Shown here: piece after piece, positions 7,879-15,924 of the stretch
Layout of the letters: every line of letters starts with the position of its first letter
Position numbering within the stretch: the stretch's first letter is position 1
DNA from: Rhizobium sp. Q54
GTDB taxonomy: Bacteria; Pseudomonadota; Alphaproteobacteria; Rhizobiales; Beijerinckiaceae
DNA length: 21,629 bases
Direction: 5' to 3'
Assembly: GCA_945903655.1 (NCBI GenBank)
Contig: CAMDOY010000017.1
Span: 1 to 21,629 of the forward strand
Position numbers and translations under genes: made by a program
Notes under the pieces: generated by a model
Databases searched by the model: none
Told to the model about the DNA's origin: nothing
The model's input: the letters and a program-made list of their open reading frames with translations, nothing else

Positions 7879-10800
7879 TCCACGCCCTCCACCTCTTTGC
7901 GCGCCGCTGGCGCGCGCTTGTGGCCGCGCCAGCCCAGACGCGCGCGCAGGCGCTCGACAGCCAAATATATCACCGGCGTGGTGTAGAGCGTCAGCAACTG
8001 GCTGAGCAGCAGGCCGCCGACGATGGAGACCCCCAGCGGCACGCGCAACTCCGCGCCATCGCCATGGGCGAAGGCGAGAGGCAGGGCGCCGAAGAGCGCC
8101 GCCAGCGTCGTCATCATGATTGGCCGGAAACGCAGATGGCAGGCGCGCAGGATCGCCTCCTGCGGCGTTGCGCCCTGACGCTGGGCCACAATCGCAAAGT
8201 CGATCATCATGATCGCGTTCTTCTTCACGATGCCCATGAGCAGCACGATGCCGATCAGCGCGATAATGGAGAGGTCCTGACCCGTCAGCATCAAGGCGAG
8301 CAGCGCGCCGACGCCTGCAGAGGGCAGCGTGGTGAGGATGGTGAAGGGATGGGCGAAGCTTTCATAGAGCATGCCCAGCACCACATAGATGGTGATGATG
8401 GCCGCCAGAATCAGCCAGGGCTGGTTGGCGAGGGAGCGCTTGAATTCGGCGGCGTCGGCGCGGAAGGTTCCGATCACCGAGGCAGGCATGCCGATGTCAG
8501 CCTCCGCCCGCGCCACCGCCTGCACGGCGTCGCCAAGGGAGGCGTGGGGTTCGAGATCGAAACTGACGATGGCGGCGGGGAACTGGTCCTGACGCATGAC
8601 CGCCAGCGGCGCCGTGATGCGCTTGATGCGCGCCACCGTCTCCAGCGGAGTCTGCACGCCGCCCGCCCCCGCCACATAAAGCTTGGAGAGGGCCGCAGGA
8701 TCGCTCTGGTATTGCGGCGCGGCTTCAAGGATCACGCGATACTGGTTCGACTGCGCATAGATGGTCGAGACCTGCCGCTGGCCGAAGGCGCTGTTGAGGG
8801 TGTCGTCGATGGCCTGCATGCCCACGCCCAGGCGGCCGGCCTTCTCGCGGTCCACATCGACGAAGATGCGCAGGCCGCCATCATGGGTTTCCGCCGCCAC
8901 ATTGCGAACCACGCCGGAGGCCCGCAGCTCCTGCGCGAGCGTCTTGGCCCAGACATCCAGCTGCGCCGAGTCGGTGCTCGACAGGGTGTATTGGAATTGC
9001 GAGCGGCTCGATTGGGTCGTGATCTGGATATCCTGCGCGGGCTGGGCATAGAGCTTCACGCCCGACACATCGGCGGCGGCGAGGCGCAGGCGCTCGGCGA
9101 TGGCGCTGGCGTCGGCGCGGCGCTCCTCGCGCGGCTTCAATATGACGATGAGGCGCGCCGCGTTCTGCGTGACGTTCAGCGGCCCTATGCCCACCACGCC
9201 CACGACGCCGGTGACATCGGGGTCGCGGCTCAGGATGGTGGCGACCTCTTCCTGCAAGCGCGAAATCTCGCGGAAGGAGACATCGGGCGCGGCCTCCACA
9301 TTGACCGTGACGAGGCCCGTGTCCTGCACGGGCAGGAAGCCCTTGGGGATCACGATATAGAGCCAGATGGTCAGGCCCAGCGTGCCCAGCGTCACCAGCA
9401 TCATCAGCCCCTGCCGGGCGATGGCCAAGCCCAGCGTCGCGTCATACAAACGCGCCATGGCCGCGAAAGGCCATTCGGCGATGCGCAGCAGACGCGGCGG
9501 CTGGGCGCCGTCGGGAATGGCCTTGAGCAGGCGCCCGCACATCATGGGCGTGAGCGTCAACGAAATCACCGCCGAGACCACCACCGCCAGCGTCAGCGTG
9601 ATCGCGAATTCGCGGAACATGCGGCCCACGATGCCCGTCATGAAGAGCAGGGGAATGAACACCGCCACCAGCGAGGCCGTGAGCGAAATCACCGTGAAGC
9701 CGATCTCGCGGGCGCCATCGAGGGCGGCTTGCAGGGGCGTCTTGCCGCGCTCCAGATTGCGCACGATGTTCTCGATCATCACGATGGCGTCGTCCACCAC
9801 GAAACCCGTGCCGATGGTGAGCGCCATGAGCGAGAGATTGTCGAGGCTGAACCCCGCCACCCACATGGCCGCGAAGCTCGCCAGAATGGAGAGCGGCAGG
9901 GTCACGCCCGCGATGATGGTGGCGCGCAGGGTGCGCAGGAACAGCAGCACCACCAGCACCACAAGGCCGATGGCCAGGACCAGCGTGAACTGCACATCGG
10001 CGATGGAGGCGCGGATGGTCTGGGTGCGGTCATGCACCACGACAAGCTCAGCCCCAGCGGGCAGGGAGCGTTGCAGGCGCGGCAACTCGCGCTTCAGGCG
10101 ATCCACGGCGTCGATGATATTGGCGCCGGGCTGTTTCTGCACATCGAGCACGATGGCCGTGCGGCCATTGTACCAGCCGCCGACGCGGGTATTTTCGAGG
10201 CCGTCAATCACCTCGGCCACATCGCGCAGCATGACGGGCACGTTGTTGCGGTAAGCCACCACGATGGTGCGATAGGCCTCGGCGGCGCCGATCTGGTCGT
10301 TGGAGGCGATGGTGTAGGATTGCTGGGCGCCATCCAGCGCGCCCTTGGCCCCCGCGACATTGGCGCCGACGATGGCGAGCCGCAGATCCTCCAGCCCGAG
10401 ACGATAGGAGGCGAGGCGGGCGAGGTCGGCCTGAATGCGCACTGCAGGCCGCACGCCGCCCTGAATGGACACGCGGCCAACGCCGCTGATCTCCGACAGG
10501 CGCGGGCCGATCAGCGTATCGGCGAAATCGCTGAGGGTGCGCAGCGGCAGGGTCTGCGACATGACGGCGACCGTGACGATGGGCGCATCCGCCGGGTTCA
10601 CCTTCGAATAAACAGGCGGATAGGGCAAGTTGCGCGGCAGCGTGGACGAAGCCGCATTGATCGCCGATTGCACATCCTGCGCGGCGGCGTCGATGTCGCG
10701 GTCGAGCTCGAATTGCAGGGTGATCTGGCTGAGGCCGAAGGAGGATTGCGAGGACATGGAGACCAGCGCCGGGATCTGGCCGAATTGCCGCTCCAGCGGC

Positions 10801-10994
10801 GCGGTGACGATGGCGGCGATGGTGTCGGGATTGGCGCCAGGCAGGCGCGTCATGACCTGCATGGTCGGAAAATCGACCTGCGGCAGGGCCGAGACCGGCA
10901 GGCGCCAGAAGCCCAGCAAACCACACAGGAGGATTGCGACGCCCAGCAGCGAGGTCGCCACGGGCCGCAGGATGAAGGGCGCCGAAACGCTCAT
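7875..10994 (-). CDS. RND multidrug efflux permease, MdtB-like
   Basis: A 1039-residue RND proton antiporter of the inner membrane. The segment LSLMALTIGTGFVVDDAIVM and the following IPLLFMTGIVGRMFREFAIT closely match the MdtB pattern. D401-D402 and K924/K925 (GIVKKNAIMMIDF) supply the proton relay, so the pump should be active. Two large periplasmic regions (about 40-330 and 560-855) carry the drug-binding porter domains. The ATG overlaps the adaptor stop by four bases, and there is no good Shine-Dalgarno sequence of its own, so it probably depends on re-initiation after the adaptor. Its own stop overlaps the next permease start in the same way. It probably forms a mixed trimer with the downstream MdtC-like protein, as known for E. 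coli MdtB/MdtC. Confidence 0.91.
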   Translation of the reverse strand: MSVSAPFILRPVATSLLGVAILLCGLLGFWRLPVSALPQVDFPTMQVMTRLPGANPDTIAAIVTAPLERQFGQIPALVSMSSQSSFGLSQITLQFELDRDIDAAAQDVQSAINAASSTLPRNLPYPPVYSKVNPADAPIVTVAVMSQTLPLRTLSDFADTLIGPRLSEISGVGRVSIQGGVRPAVRIQADLARLASYRLGLEDLRLAIVGANVAGAKGALDGAQQSYTIASNDQIGAAEAYRTIVVAYRNNVPVMLRDVAEVIDGLENTRVGGWYNGRTAIVLDVQKQPGANIIDAVDRLKRELPRLQRSLPAGAELVVVHDRTQTIRASIADVQFTLVLAIGLVVLVVLLFLRTLRATIIAGVTLPLSILASFAAMWVAGFSLDNLSLMALTIGTGFVVDDAIVMIENIVRNLERGKTPLQAALDGAREIGFTVISLTASLVAVFIPLLFMTGIVGRMFREFAITLTLAVVVSAVISLTLTPMMCGRLLKAIPDGAQPPRLLRIAEWPFAAMARLYDATLGLAIARQGLMMLVTLGTLGLTIWLYIVIPKGFLPVQDTGLVTVNVEAAPDVSFREISRLQEEVATILSRDPDVTGVVGVVGIGPLNVTQNAARLIVILKPREERRADASAIAERLRLAAADVSGVKLYAQPAQDIQITTQSSRSQFQYTLSSTDSAQLDVWAKTLAQELRASGVVRNVAAETHDGGLRIFVDVDREKAGRLGVGMQAIDDTLNSAFGQRQVSTIYAQSNQYRVILEAAPQYQSDPAALSKLYVAGAGGVQTPLETVARIKRITAPLAVMRQDQFPAAIVSFDLEPHASLGDAVQAVARAEADIGMPASVIGTFRADAAEFKRSLANQPWLILAAIITIYVVLGMLYESFAHPFTILTTLPSAGVGALLALMLTGQDLSIIALIGIVLLMGIVKKNAIMMIDFAIVAQRQGATPQEAILRACHLRFRPIMMTTLAALFGALPLAFAHGDGAELRVPLGVSIVGGLLLSQLLTLYTTPVIYLAVERLRARLGWRGHKRAPAARKEVEGVE

Positions 10995-12277
10995 CTGGCG
11001 GCGGCCGCAGCGCCGCCCTGCGGTTGCGGCCTGCCCTGCCCCTCGCTGCGGCGCCCCTGCCCCGGCCCGCCACGCGGACGCGCCTCGGCGGGCGCTGAAG
11101 CATCCGGCTGGGCGGGGGTTTGCGGGCGCACCACCGAGCCATCGGTGAGCTGGCCGAAGCCCGTGGTGATGACGGTCTCGCCAGCTTCCACGCCGCTCTG
11201 GATGACGGCGATGGCCTCATCCTGACGGCCCACGGTCACGCTCTTCATGGCGGCCTTGGTCTCGGGCGTCAGCACATAGACGAAGGGACCCTTGGGGCCG
11301 CGCTGGATCGCGCCCGCAGGCGCCACGAGGGCCTGGCGCAACACATCCACGAAGACGCGCACATTGATGAACTGGCCGGGCCACAGGCCCAGATCTGCAT
11401 TGGCGAAGATGGCCTTCACGCGCACGGTGCCGGTGGTCACATCCACCTGGTTGTCGATGACCTCGACCTCGCCGGTCTGGATGACCGTGGCGTTGTCCGC
11501 CTCCATGGCCTGCACGGTCAGGCGCCCGCGCGCCTGGCCCGCCACCACCGCGCGCAGATATTGCTGGGGCAGGCTGAACACAGCCGACACGGGCTTCACC
11601 TGCGTCAGCGTCACGATGCCGGTGGCGTCGCTGGCGCGGATGATATTGCCCACATCCACCGCCCGGAGGCCGGTGCGGCCATCAATGGGCGCCCGGATGA
11701 CCGTGTAATCGAGAATGGCCCGGGCGTTGTCGATGGCGGCCTGATCGACCCGCACCTGGGCTTCGAGCTGCGCCACCGTGGCCTTTTGCGTGTCGGCTTG
11801 CTGGCGCGAGCCGAAATTGCCGGCGGCGAGGCGCGTGTAGCGCTCAAGGTCGATGCGGGCGTTTTCCAGCTGCGCTTCGTCCTGCGCCTTCTTGGCGACG
11901 ACCTGATCGTAGAGCGCCTGATAGGTGCGCGGATCAATGCGGGCGAGCACGTCGCCCTTCTTCACATCCTGCCCATCGCGGAAACCAAGCTCCATCAGCC
12001 TGCCCTCCACCTGGGCGCGCACCACCACGGTATTCAGCGCCTGCACGGTGCCGACGGCGTCTATGGTGACGGGCACATCCTGCCGCACCAGGGTGGCGGT
12101 GAGCACGGGCACAGGGTCGGAGCCTCTCTGGGCGCGGCGTCCGCCAAAGATGCGCGGGCGCTCCTGCGCGGTCTGCACTGCGTCTCCGCCAAAGAAGGGA
12201 ATGGTGACGAGGCCAAGGCGATCAGCGCCCCAGGCTCCCAGCACGGCGATGACGAGCAGGGCGAGCAGCTTCTTCAT
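10991..12277 (-). CDS. RND efflux periplasmic adaptor, MdtA-like
   Basis: A 428-residue membrane fusion protein. Residues 1-17 form a short Lys-Lys start and hydrophobic signal/anchor helix. The core matches MdtA well: DAVGTVQALNTVVVRAQVEG opens the first lipoyl half, DYTVIRAPIDGRTGLRAVDVGNII closes the second, and a Gln/Ala/Asp-rich coiled-coil hairpin lies between (about residues 118-185). The beta-barrel region follows, ending in LWPGQFINVRVFVD. The last 45 or so residues form a Pro/Gly/Arg/Gln-rich tail ending in an alanine run, probably disordered. GGAGG lies ten bases before the ATG, and the ATG overlaps the outer-membrane factor stop by four bases. It connects the MdtB/C-like permeases to that channel. 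Confidence 0.92.
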   Translation of the reverse strand: MKKLLALLVIAVLGAWGADRLGLVTIPFFGGDAVQTAQERPRIFGGRRAQRGSDPVPVLTATLVRQDVPVTIDAVGTVQALNTVVVRAQVEGRLMELGFRDGQDVKKGDVLARIDPRTYQALYDQVVAKKAQDEAQLENARIDLERYTRLAAGNFGSRQQADTQKATVAQLEAQVRVDQAAIDNARAILDYTVIRAPIDGRTGLRAVDVGNIIRASDATGIVTLTQVKPVSAVFSLPQQYLRAVVAGQARGRLTVQAMEADNATVIQTGEVEVIDNQVDVTTGTVRVKAIFANADLGLWPGQFINVRVFVDVLRQALVAPAGAIQRGPKGPFVYVLTPETKAAMKSVTVGRQDEAIAVIQSGVEAGETVITTGFGQLTDGSVVRPQTPAQPDASAPAEARPRGGPGQGRRSEGQGRPQPQGGAAAAAR

Positions 12278-13752
12278 GGCGCCACCGCCTCCACGTCGGT
12301 GACGGGGCCTGCGAAGACCATCGTTGCCCGCTCCTTCGTCCAGCCGCCGCCGAGCGCCTGATAGAGCGACACCGCCGCGTGGAAGCGTTGCAGGCGCACC
12401 TGGGTCAACTGGTCCTGCGCCTGAAACAGCGTGAGTTGGATATTCAGCAGCGTGACCACGTCGACCGTACCTTCCCGAAGGCGAACCTCTGTTATCTGGT
12501 AGGCCCGGCGCGCCGCCGCTACGGCGGCCAGCTGCAATTTTTCATGGATGGCGGTCTGCTGCACCGCGATCAGCGCATTCTCCACATCTGCAAGGGCCTG
12601 GATGATGCTCTTGCGGTAGATCTCCAGCGCCTCGATCTGACGCCCCTCGGCGGCCTTGAGCTGCCCCTCCAGATTGCCGCCCGTGAAGATCGGCGCCACG
12701 AGCCCCTCCGCCAGCGAGGCCGCCAGCGCGTCGGGGCGCAGCAGGTTCTTCAGCGTGAGGCTGGCGACGCCAGCGTTGCCGGTGAGGGTGATGGTGGGGA
12801 AGAAGGCCGCGCGCGCCGCCATGACGCTGGCGCTCTGGGCGGCGAGCCGCGTCTCGGCGGAGGCGATGTCAGGCCGCTGGAACAGAAGCTGGGAAGGCAG
12901 GCCCGCGCGCACGCCGGGAACCCTCAGCGTGTCGAGACTGCCGCCGCGCACGCTCATGCTTTCGGGCGTGCGGCCCACCAGCACCGCCAGAACATTGCGG
13001 GTCTGCTGCACCGCCTGTTCGAGGGCGGGCACGGAGGCCCGCTGGTTGGCGACGACGCTCTCCTGCTGGGCGTAGTCGAGGGCCGTGGCGGTGCCGACCT
13101 CCAGCCGCTGGCGGATCGCCTCCAGCACGCTTTCGGCGATGCGGATGTCCTCGCGCGCCAGCCGCAGCCGGTCCTGGGCGGCCAGCATGAGGAAATAGCT
13201 GTTGGCGACCGTGGCCAAGGTGGCCACCGCCACCACATCGCGGTCGTAGACGCTGGACAGCGCCAGATCTTGCGCCGTCTCCGCCAGCGCGCGATTGCGG
13301 CCGAAGAAGTCCAGCGTATAGCTCGCGGTCAGGCCGAGGTCGAACCGGTTGGAGATGGTGGAGCGGAACGGCCCCTCCTTGGAGCGCAGCGTGCCCGGGC
13401 TGAGGGTGCGGCTGGCGTTCTGCGTCCCCTGAAGCTGTGGATAAAGCGCCGCCCCCGCCACCTCGGCCTGCCCCTGGGCCTGAACGATTCGGGCGCTGGC
13501 GGCGGCGATGTCGAGGTTCTGCTCCTGCGCCTGCGCCACCAGCCGGGCGAGTTCGGGGGCGCCAAACTGCGCCGCCCAGACGTCCGGAGGATCGGCGGGG
13601 CCGGAGGCGGAGGCGCGATAGGCCTGCGGAATCTCGGGCAAAGCGGCCAGCAAGGGCCGCTCGGGCGCGCAGGCGCCCAGCAGCCCGGCGAGGAGGCCCA
13701 GAGCGCTGGCGCGCGTGGCCATCAGGCCCCATCTCATCAGGCTCGGTCTCAC
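12274..13752 (-). CDS. Outer-membrane efflux channel lipoprotein (NodT/OprM family)
   Basis: The protein is a TolC-type outer-membrane factor carried as a lipoprotein. A hydrophobic signal ends in the lipobox LLGAC, so the mature N-terminal Cys would be acylated. Two similar coiled-coil/beta repeats follow, with family motifs such as NLDIAAASARIVQAQGQAEV, RPDIASAETRLAAQSASVMA and FFPTITLTGNAG. The start is uncertain: GTG at 13776, GTG at 13752, ATG at 13737 and ATG at 13722 are all in frame. GTG at 13752 is chosen because AGGGG lies five bases before it, which gives a 492-residue protein. It is the first gene of the efflux operon, ahead of the adaptor, whereas E. coli mdtABC has no channel gene of its own and uses TolC. 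Confidence 0.9.
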   Translation of the reverse strand: MRPSLMRWGLMATRASALGLLAGLLGACAPERPLLAALPEIPQAYRASASGPADPPDVWAAQFGAPELARLVAQAQEQNLDIAAASARIVQAQGQAEVAGAALYPQLQGTQNASRTLSPGTLRSKEGPFRSTISNRFDLGLTASYTLDFFGRNRALAETAQDLALSSVYDRDVVAVATLATVANSYFLMLAAQDRLRLAREDIRIAESVLEAIRQRLEVGTATALDYAQQESVVANQRASVPALEQAVQQTRNVLAVLVGRTPESMSVRGGSLDTLRVPGVRAGLPSQLLFQRPDIASAETRLAAQSASVMAARAAFFPTITLTGNAGVASLTLKNLLRPDALAASLAEGLVAPIFTGGNLEGQLKAAEGRQIEALEIYRKSIIQALADVENALIAVQQTAIHEKLQLAAVAAARRAYQITEVRLREGTVDVVTLLNIQLTLFQAQDQLTQVRLQRFHAAVSLYQALGGGWTKERATMVFAGPVTDVEAVAP

Positions 13753-13776
13753 CAATACCCCTGTGCGCAACGCCAC

Positions 13777-13891
13777 TCGTTAACAAATCCCTTCTATCCC
13801 GAACCCGGGGCGACGGAAACTGAGGCGCTGCGGCGGCGCCCGTCAAACGTGCGTGACAGGGACTTGCGACCAAATTGCGACGCTGACGCCA
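13777..13891 (-). promoter_or_regulatory. Spacer ahead of the MdtABC-like efflux operon, with an 11-base-period direct repeat
   Basis: This gap separates the catabolic cluster from the efflux operon and is the likely site of the operon promoter. It contains TTGCGAC twice, at 13864-13870 and 13875-13881, four bases apart. An 11-base period places both copies on the same DNA face, as in response-regulator boxes. On the minus strand a TTGACG (13846-13841) resembles a -35 element, but no good -10 was found at the expected distance. No small gene was recognised. Confidence 0.3.
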
Positions 13892-14869
13892 TCAAGCGGG
13901 CGCCAAAGCCCCTTTGTCCGGCAACAGCGGCATCACGTCACGGGCGAAACGGTCCATGCCCTCGAAAGCGGGCAGAAAGCGCAGCATGAGGCAGTCGACG
14001 CCAATCTGCGCATATTGATCGATCCGCGCCGCGATGGTGGCGGGCGAGCCCACAAGGCCACCGCCCAGCCCCTTGACCCCGCCCGCCATGAGCAGCCGGT
14101 CGCCCCGGGCGCGCTCCTCCAGCGCATCGGCGCGGGCATGGGCCTCCTCATCGGTGTCCGCGCAGAGCACGGCGGCGTTGAGCACATAGTCGAGCTTGCG
14201 TCCGAGGGTGTCGCAGCGCTTGTCCATGGCGCGCAGATGGCCCTCCATGGTGGCGAAGTTCTCTTCCCACAGGCGATGGCCGGGGGGCGCGTCGATGAAC
14301 CAGCTCTGGCAGTGCCGCGCCACCACATCCTTGCCCACTTCCGAGCGGCTCGCCGTATAGATCGGCGGATGGGGCTTTGCATAAAGCTTTTGCGGCAGGC
14401 GGCCCTTGTCGATCTGGTAGAACTCGCCTTGAAGGCTGACCTGCTCCTTCGTCCAGAGGCCCGTCATGATCTCGATGAATTCATCCATGCGGCGATAGCG
14501 GGCCTCGCCCTCATCAAGCCAGCCGCCATTGCCATAGGTGTCCATCTCCTCGCGCCACCAGCCGTTGACCACATTGATGGCGCAGCGGCCGCGCGTGAGA
14601 TTGTCGAGGGTAGCGCCCATCTTCGCCGCCACCTGCGGAGATATGATCCCGGGATGCACCGCGACGATGAGCTCGATCTTGCTGGTATGCTGGGAGAGGG
14701 CCGTGGCGAGGACCCAGGCCTCGTATTCGGCGCCGATGAAACGCTCGGCGACGAGGCTCGTTTCGAAACCGTAGCGCTCCGCCTTTTGCAAGGTGGCGCG
14801 CGCCAGTTCGAAATGATCCTCGATCCCCTCTTCGCCGCCACGCAGCGGCGTCCAGCATCCAAAGCGCAT
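13892..14869 (-). CDS. LLM-class flavin-dependent monooxygenase, SsuD/SfnG-like
   Basis: A 325-residue TIM-barrel enzyme of the bacterial luciferase-like family. Such enzymes use reduced FMN from a separate reductase and O2 to oxidise small organic substrates; close relatives cleave alkanesulfonates or dimethyl sulfone. Seen motifs are the short strand start MRFGCWTP, the segment AVHPGIISPQVAAKMGATLDNL, and the family signature INVVNGWWREEMD at about residues 98-110. YRRMDEFIEIMTGLWT follows. The ATG has AGAGG six bases ahead and lies 8 bases after the NitT/TauT-type binding protein gene, as in ssu-like sulfonate utilisation loci. That pairing supports scavenging of a sulfonate-like or related compound, but the substrate is not determined. 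No flavin reductase is present here. Confidence 0.85.
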   Translation of the reverse strand: MRFGCWTPLRGGEEGIEDHFELARATLQKAERYGFETSLVAERFIGAEYEAWVLATALSQHTSKIELIVAVHPGIISPQVAAKMGATLDNLTRGRCAINVVNGWWREEMDTYGNGGWLDEGEARYRRMDEFIEIMTGLWTKEQVSLQGEFYQIDKGRLPQKLYAKPHPPIYTASRSEVGKDVVARHCQSWFIDAPPGHRLWEENFATMEGHLRAMDKRCDTLGRKLDYVLNAAVLCADTDEEAHARADALEERARGDRLLMAGGVKGLGGGLVGSPATIAARIDQYAQIGVDCLMLRFLPAFEGMDRFARDVMPLLPDKGALAPA

Positions 14870-14877
14870 GGAGGCCT

Positions 14878-15846
14878 CTACTTCGTCACATTCACTTTCG
14901 CGAAGTCGGAGAACATGTCGTCGATCTTGAAGGGCTTCTGCAACTCGCCGCCCTCATGCATCATGTCCGCGACCTTCTGCCAGACCGGCAAATTGATCTT
15001 GCAGGTCCATTTGTTGAGCGGGGTGTCCTGCACCAGCGCAAGGTCAAGGCCGGTATAGTCGGCGATATATTTGCGCGCCCGCGCCGGGTCCGCCGCCATG
15101 TGGTCGGCGACATCGCACATGGACTGGGCGAAGCGCTTCATGGCCTCGCCATTTTTCGTCGCATACTCGGCGCGCGCATACCAGCCGCCGATGGGCTGCT
15201 CGGGCAGGGACTCGAAATAGTCATAAGCGAGGACGCGGGCGAAATCCGAATTGCGGAAAATGGTGGTCCAGGGATCGAGCGAGGCCACGACCTCCACCTG
15301 CTTGCCGCGCAGGGCGTCGACCTGGCTCGCATAGGGCATTTCGATGAAGTTGAAATCCGTGGCCCCCACGCCATTGCGCTTCAACAGCGACTGGATGGCG
15401 ACGGTCTTTTGCGTGTGGGTGCCGGCGATGGCGATGGTCTTGCCCTTCAGGTCTTTCAGCGACTGGATGGCGGAGTCTTTGCGCACCACGATGGAGCCGG
15501 TGTCGGGTGTCTGGGGCTGCGAGGTCTCGCTGCCGACGATCAGTACGAGATCAAAGCCACGCTCGCGCGCCACCATGGCGGTGCCGGGAATGGTGAGCAC
15601 GAGATCCACATTGCCGCCGCGCTGGGCGCCGATGGCCTCATTGCCATTGCGGAACTCGATGAGATCCACAGAAAGCCCGTTCTTCGCGAAGATGCCCGCC
15701 TGTTTCGCCGCCCAGACATTGGTGAGCGAACCCTGCTTGAGCGTGCCCACTTTCAGGGGAATCGGCTTGTCCTGCGCCATGACGGCGCCGGTGAGCGTCA
15801 TGAAGATTGCGCCCGCCGCCGCGATGTTTCCAAATTTGCCCTGCAT
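14878..15846 (-). CDS. ABC transporter substrate-binding protein, NitT/TauT (NMT1/SsuA-like) family
   Basis: A 322-residue periplasmic binding protein. A signal peptide is visible (basic start, hydrophobic core, likely cleavage after AVMA at residue 24). The mature protein opens with the typical family pattern of a lysine-rich strand and WAAKQAGIFAKNGLSVDLIEF. Downstream, DLKGKTIAIAGTHTQ and QVDALRGKQVEVVASLDPW match the sulfonate/nitrate/taurine binding fold. The frame is open to an ATG at 15897, but GGAGG lies five bases before the ATG at 15846 and that start gives a clean signal peptide. The permease and ATPase genes that normally accompany such a protein are absent. Its neighbours, an LLM monooxygenase and a dehydrogenase, suggest delivery of a substrate to those enzymes. 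The ligand is unknown. Confidence 0.88.
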   Translation of the reverse strand: MQGKFGNIAAAGAIFMTLTGAVMAQDKPIPLKVGTLKQGSLTNVWAAKQAGIFAKNGLSVDLIEFRNGNEAIGAQRGGNVDLVLTIPGTAMVARERGFDLVLIVGSETSQPQTPDTGSIVVRKDSAIQSLKDLKGKTIAIAGTHTQKTVAIQSLLKRNGVGATDFNFIEMPYASQVDALRGKQVEVVASLDPWTTIFRNSDFARVLAYDYFESLPEQPIGGWYARAEYATKNGEAMKRFAQSMCDVADHMAADPARARKYIADYTGLDLALVQDTPLNKWTCKINLPVWQKVADMMHEGGELQKPFKIDDMFSDFAKVNVTK

Positions 15847-15860
15847 CATTTCCTCCATCA

Positions 15861-15877
15861 GGCGCTCTAAGGCGCTC
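15861..15877. repeat. Short tandem direct repeat GGCGCTC, 10-base period
   Basis: GGCGCTC occurs at 15861-15867 and 15871-15877, separated by TAA. The pair lies immediately upstream of the binding-protein ribosome binding site. The one-turn spacing could mark a protein-binding site or leader element. In GC-rich DNA a chance repeat is also plausible. Confidence 0.25.
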
Positions 15878-15898
15878 GTTCCGGTTACATCTGACAAT

Positions 15899-15924
15899 GG
15901 CCTGCGCGCGATTGCAAGCAGGCC
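15899..15924 (-). other. Inverted repeat just after the alcohol dehydrogenase stop codon
   Basis: GGCCTGC and GCAGGCC arms of 7 bases flank a 12-base loop, starting one base past the dehydrogenase stop. On the transcribed strand it is followed by ATTGTCAG, with no U-run, so it is not a standard intrinsic terminator. It may be a processing or stability hairpin between the dehydrogenase and binding-protein cistrons. Confidence 0.3.

Noticed and set aside
4765..7986. A plus-strand frame of over 1000 codons opposite the MdtC-like permease
   Set aside because: It is antisense to a clear full-length RND gene. Its product is rich in His, Arg, Gly, Asp and Gln with no domain, as expected from the reverse of GC-rich codons.
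7920..11225. A plus-strand frame of about 1100 codons opposite the MdtB-like permease
   Set aside because: It has the same antisense composition artefact and no recognisable fold or start context, and the minus-strand gene has complete family motifs.
15847..15897. Longer start for the NitT/TauT-type binding protein at 15897
   Set aside because: It would put 17 acidic/polar residues ahead of the signal peptide, while the ATG at 15846 has GGAGG at five bases.
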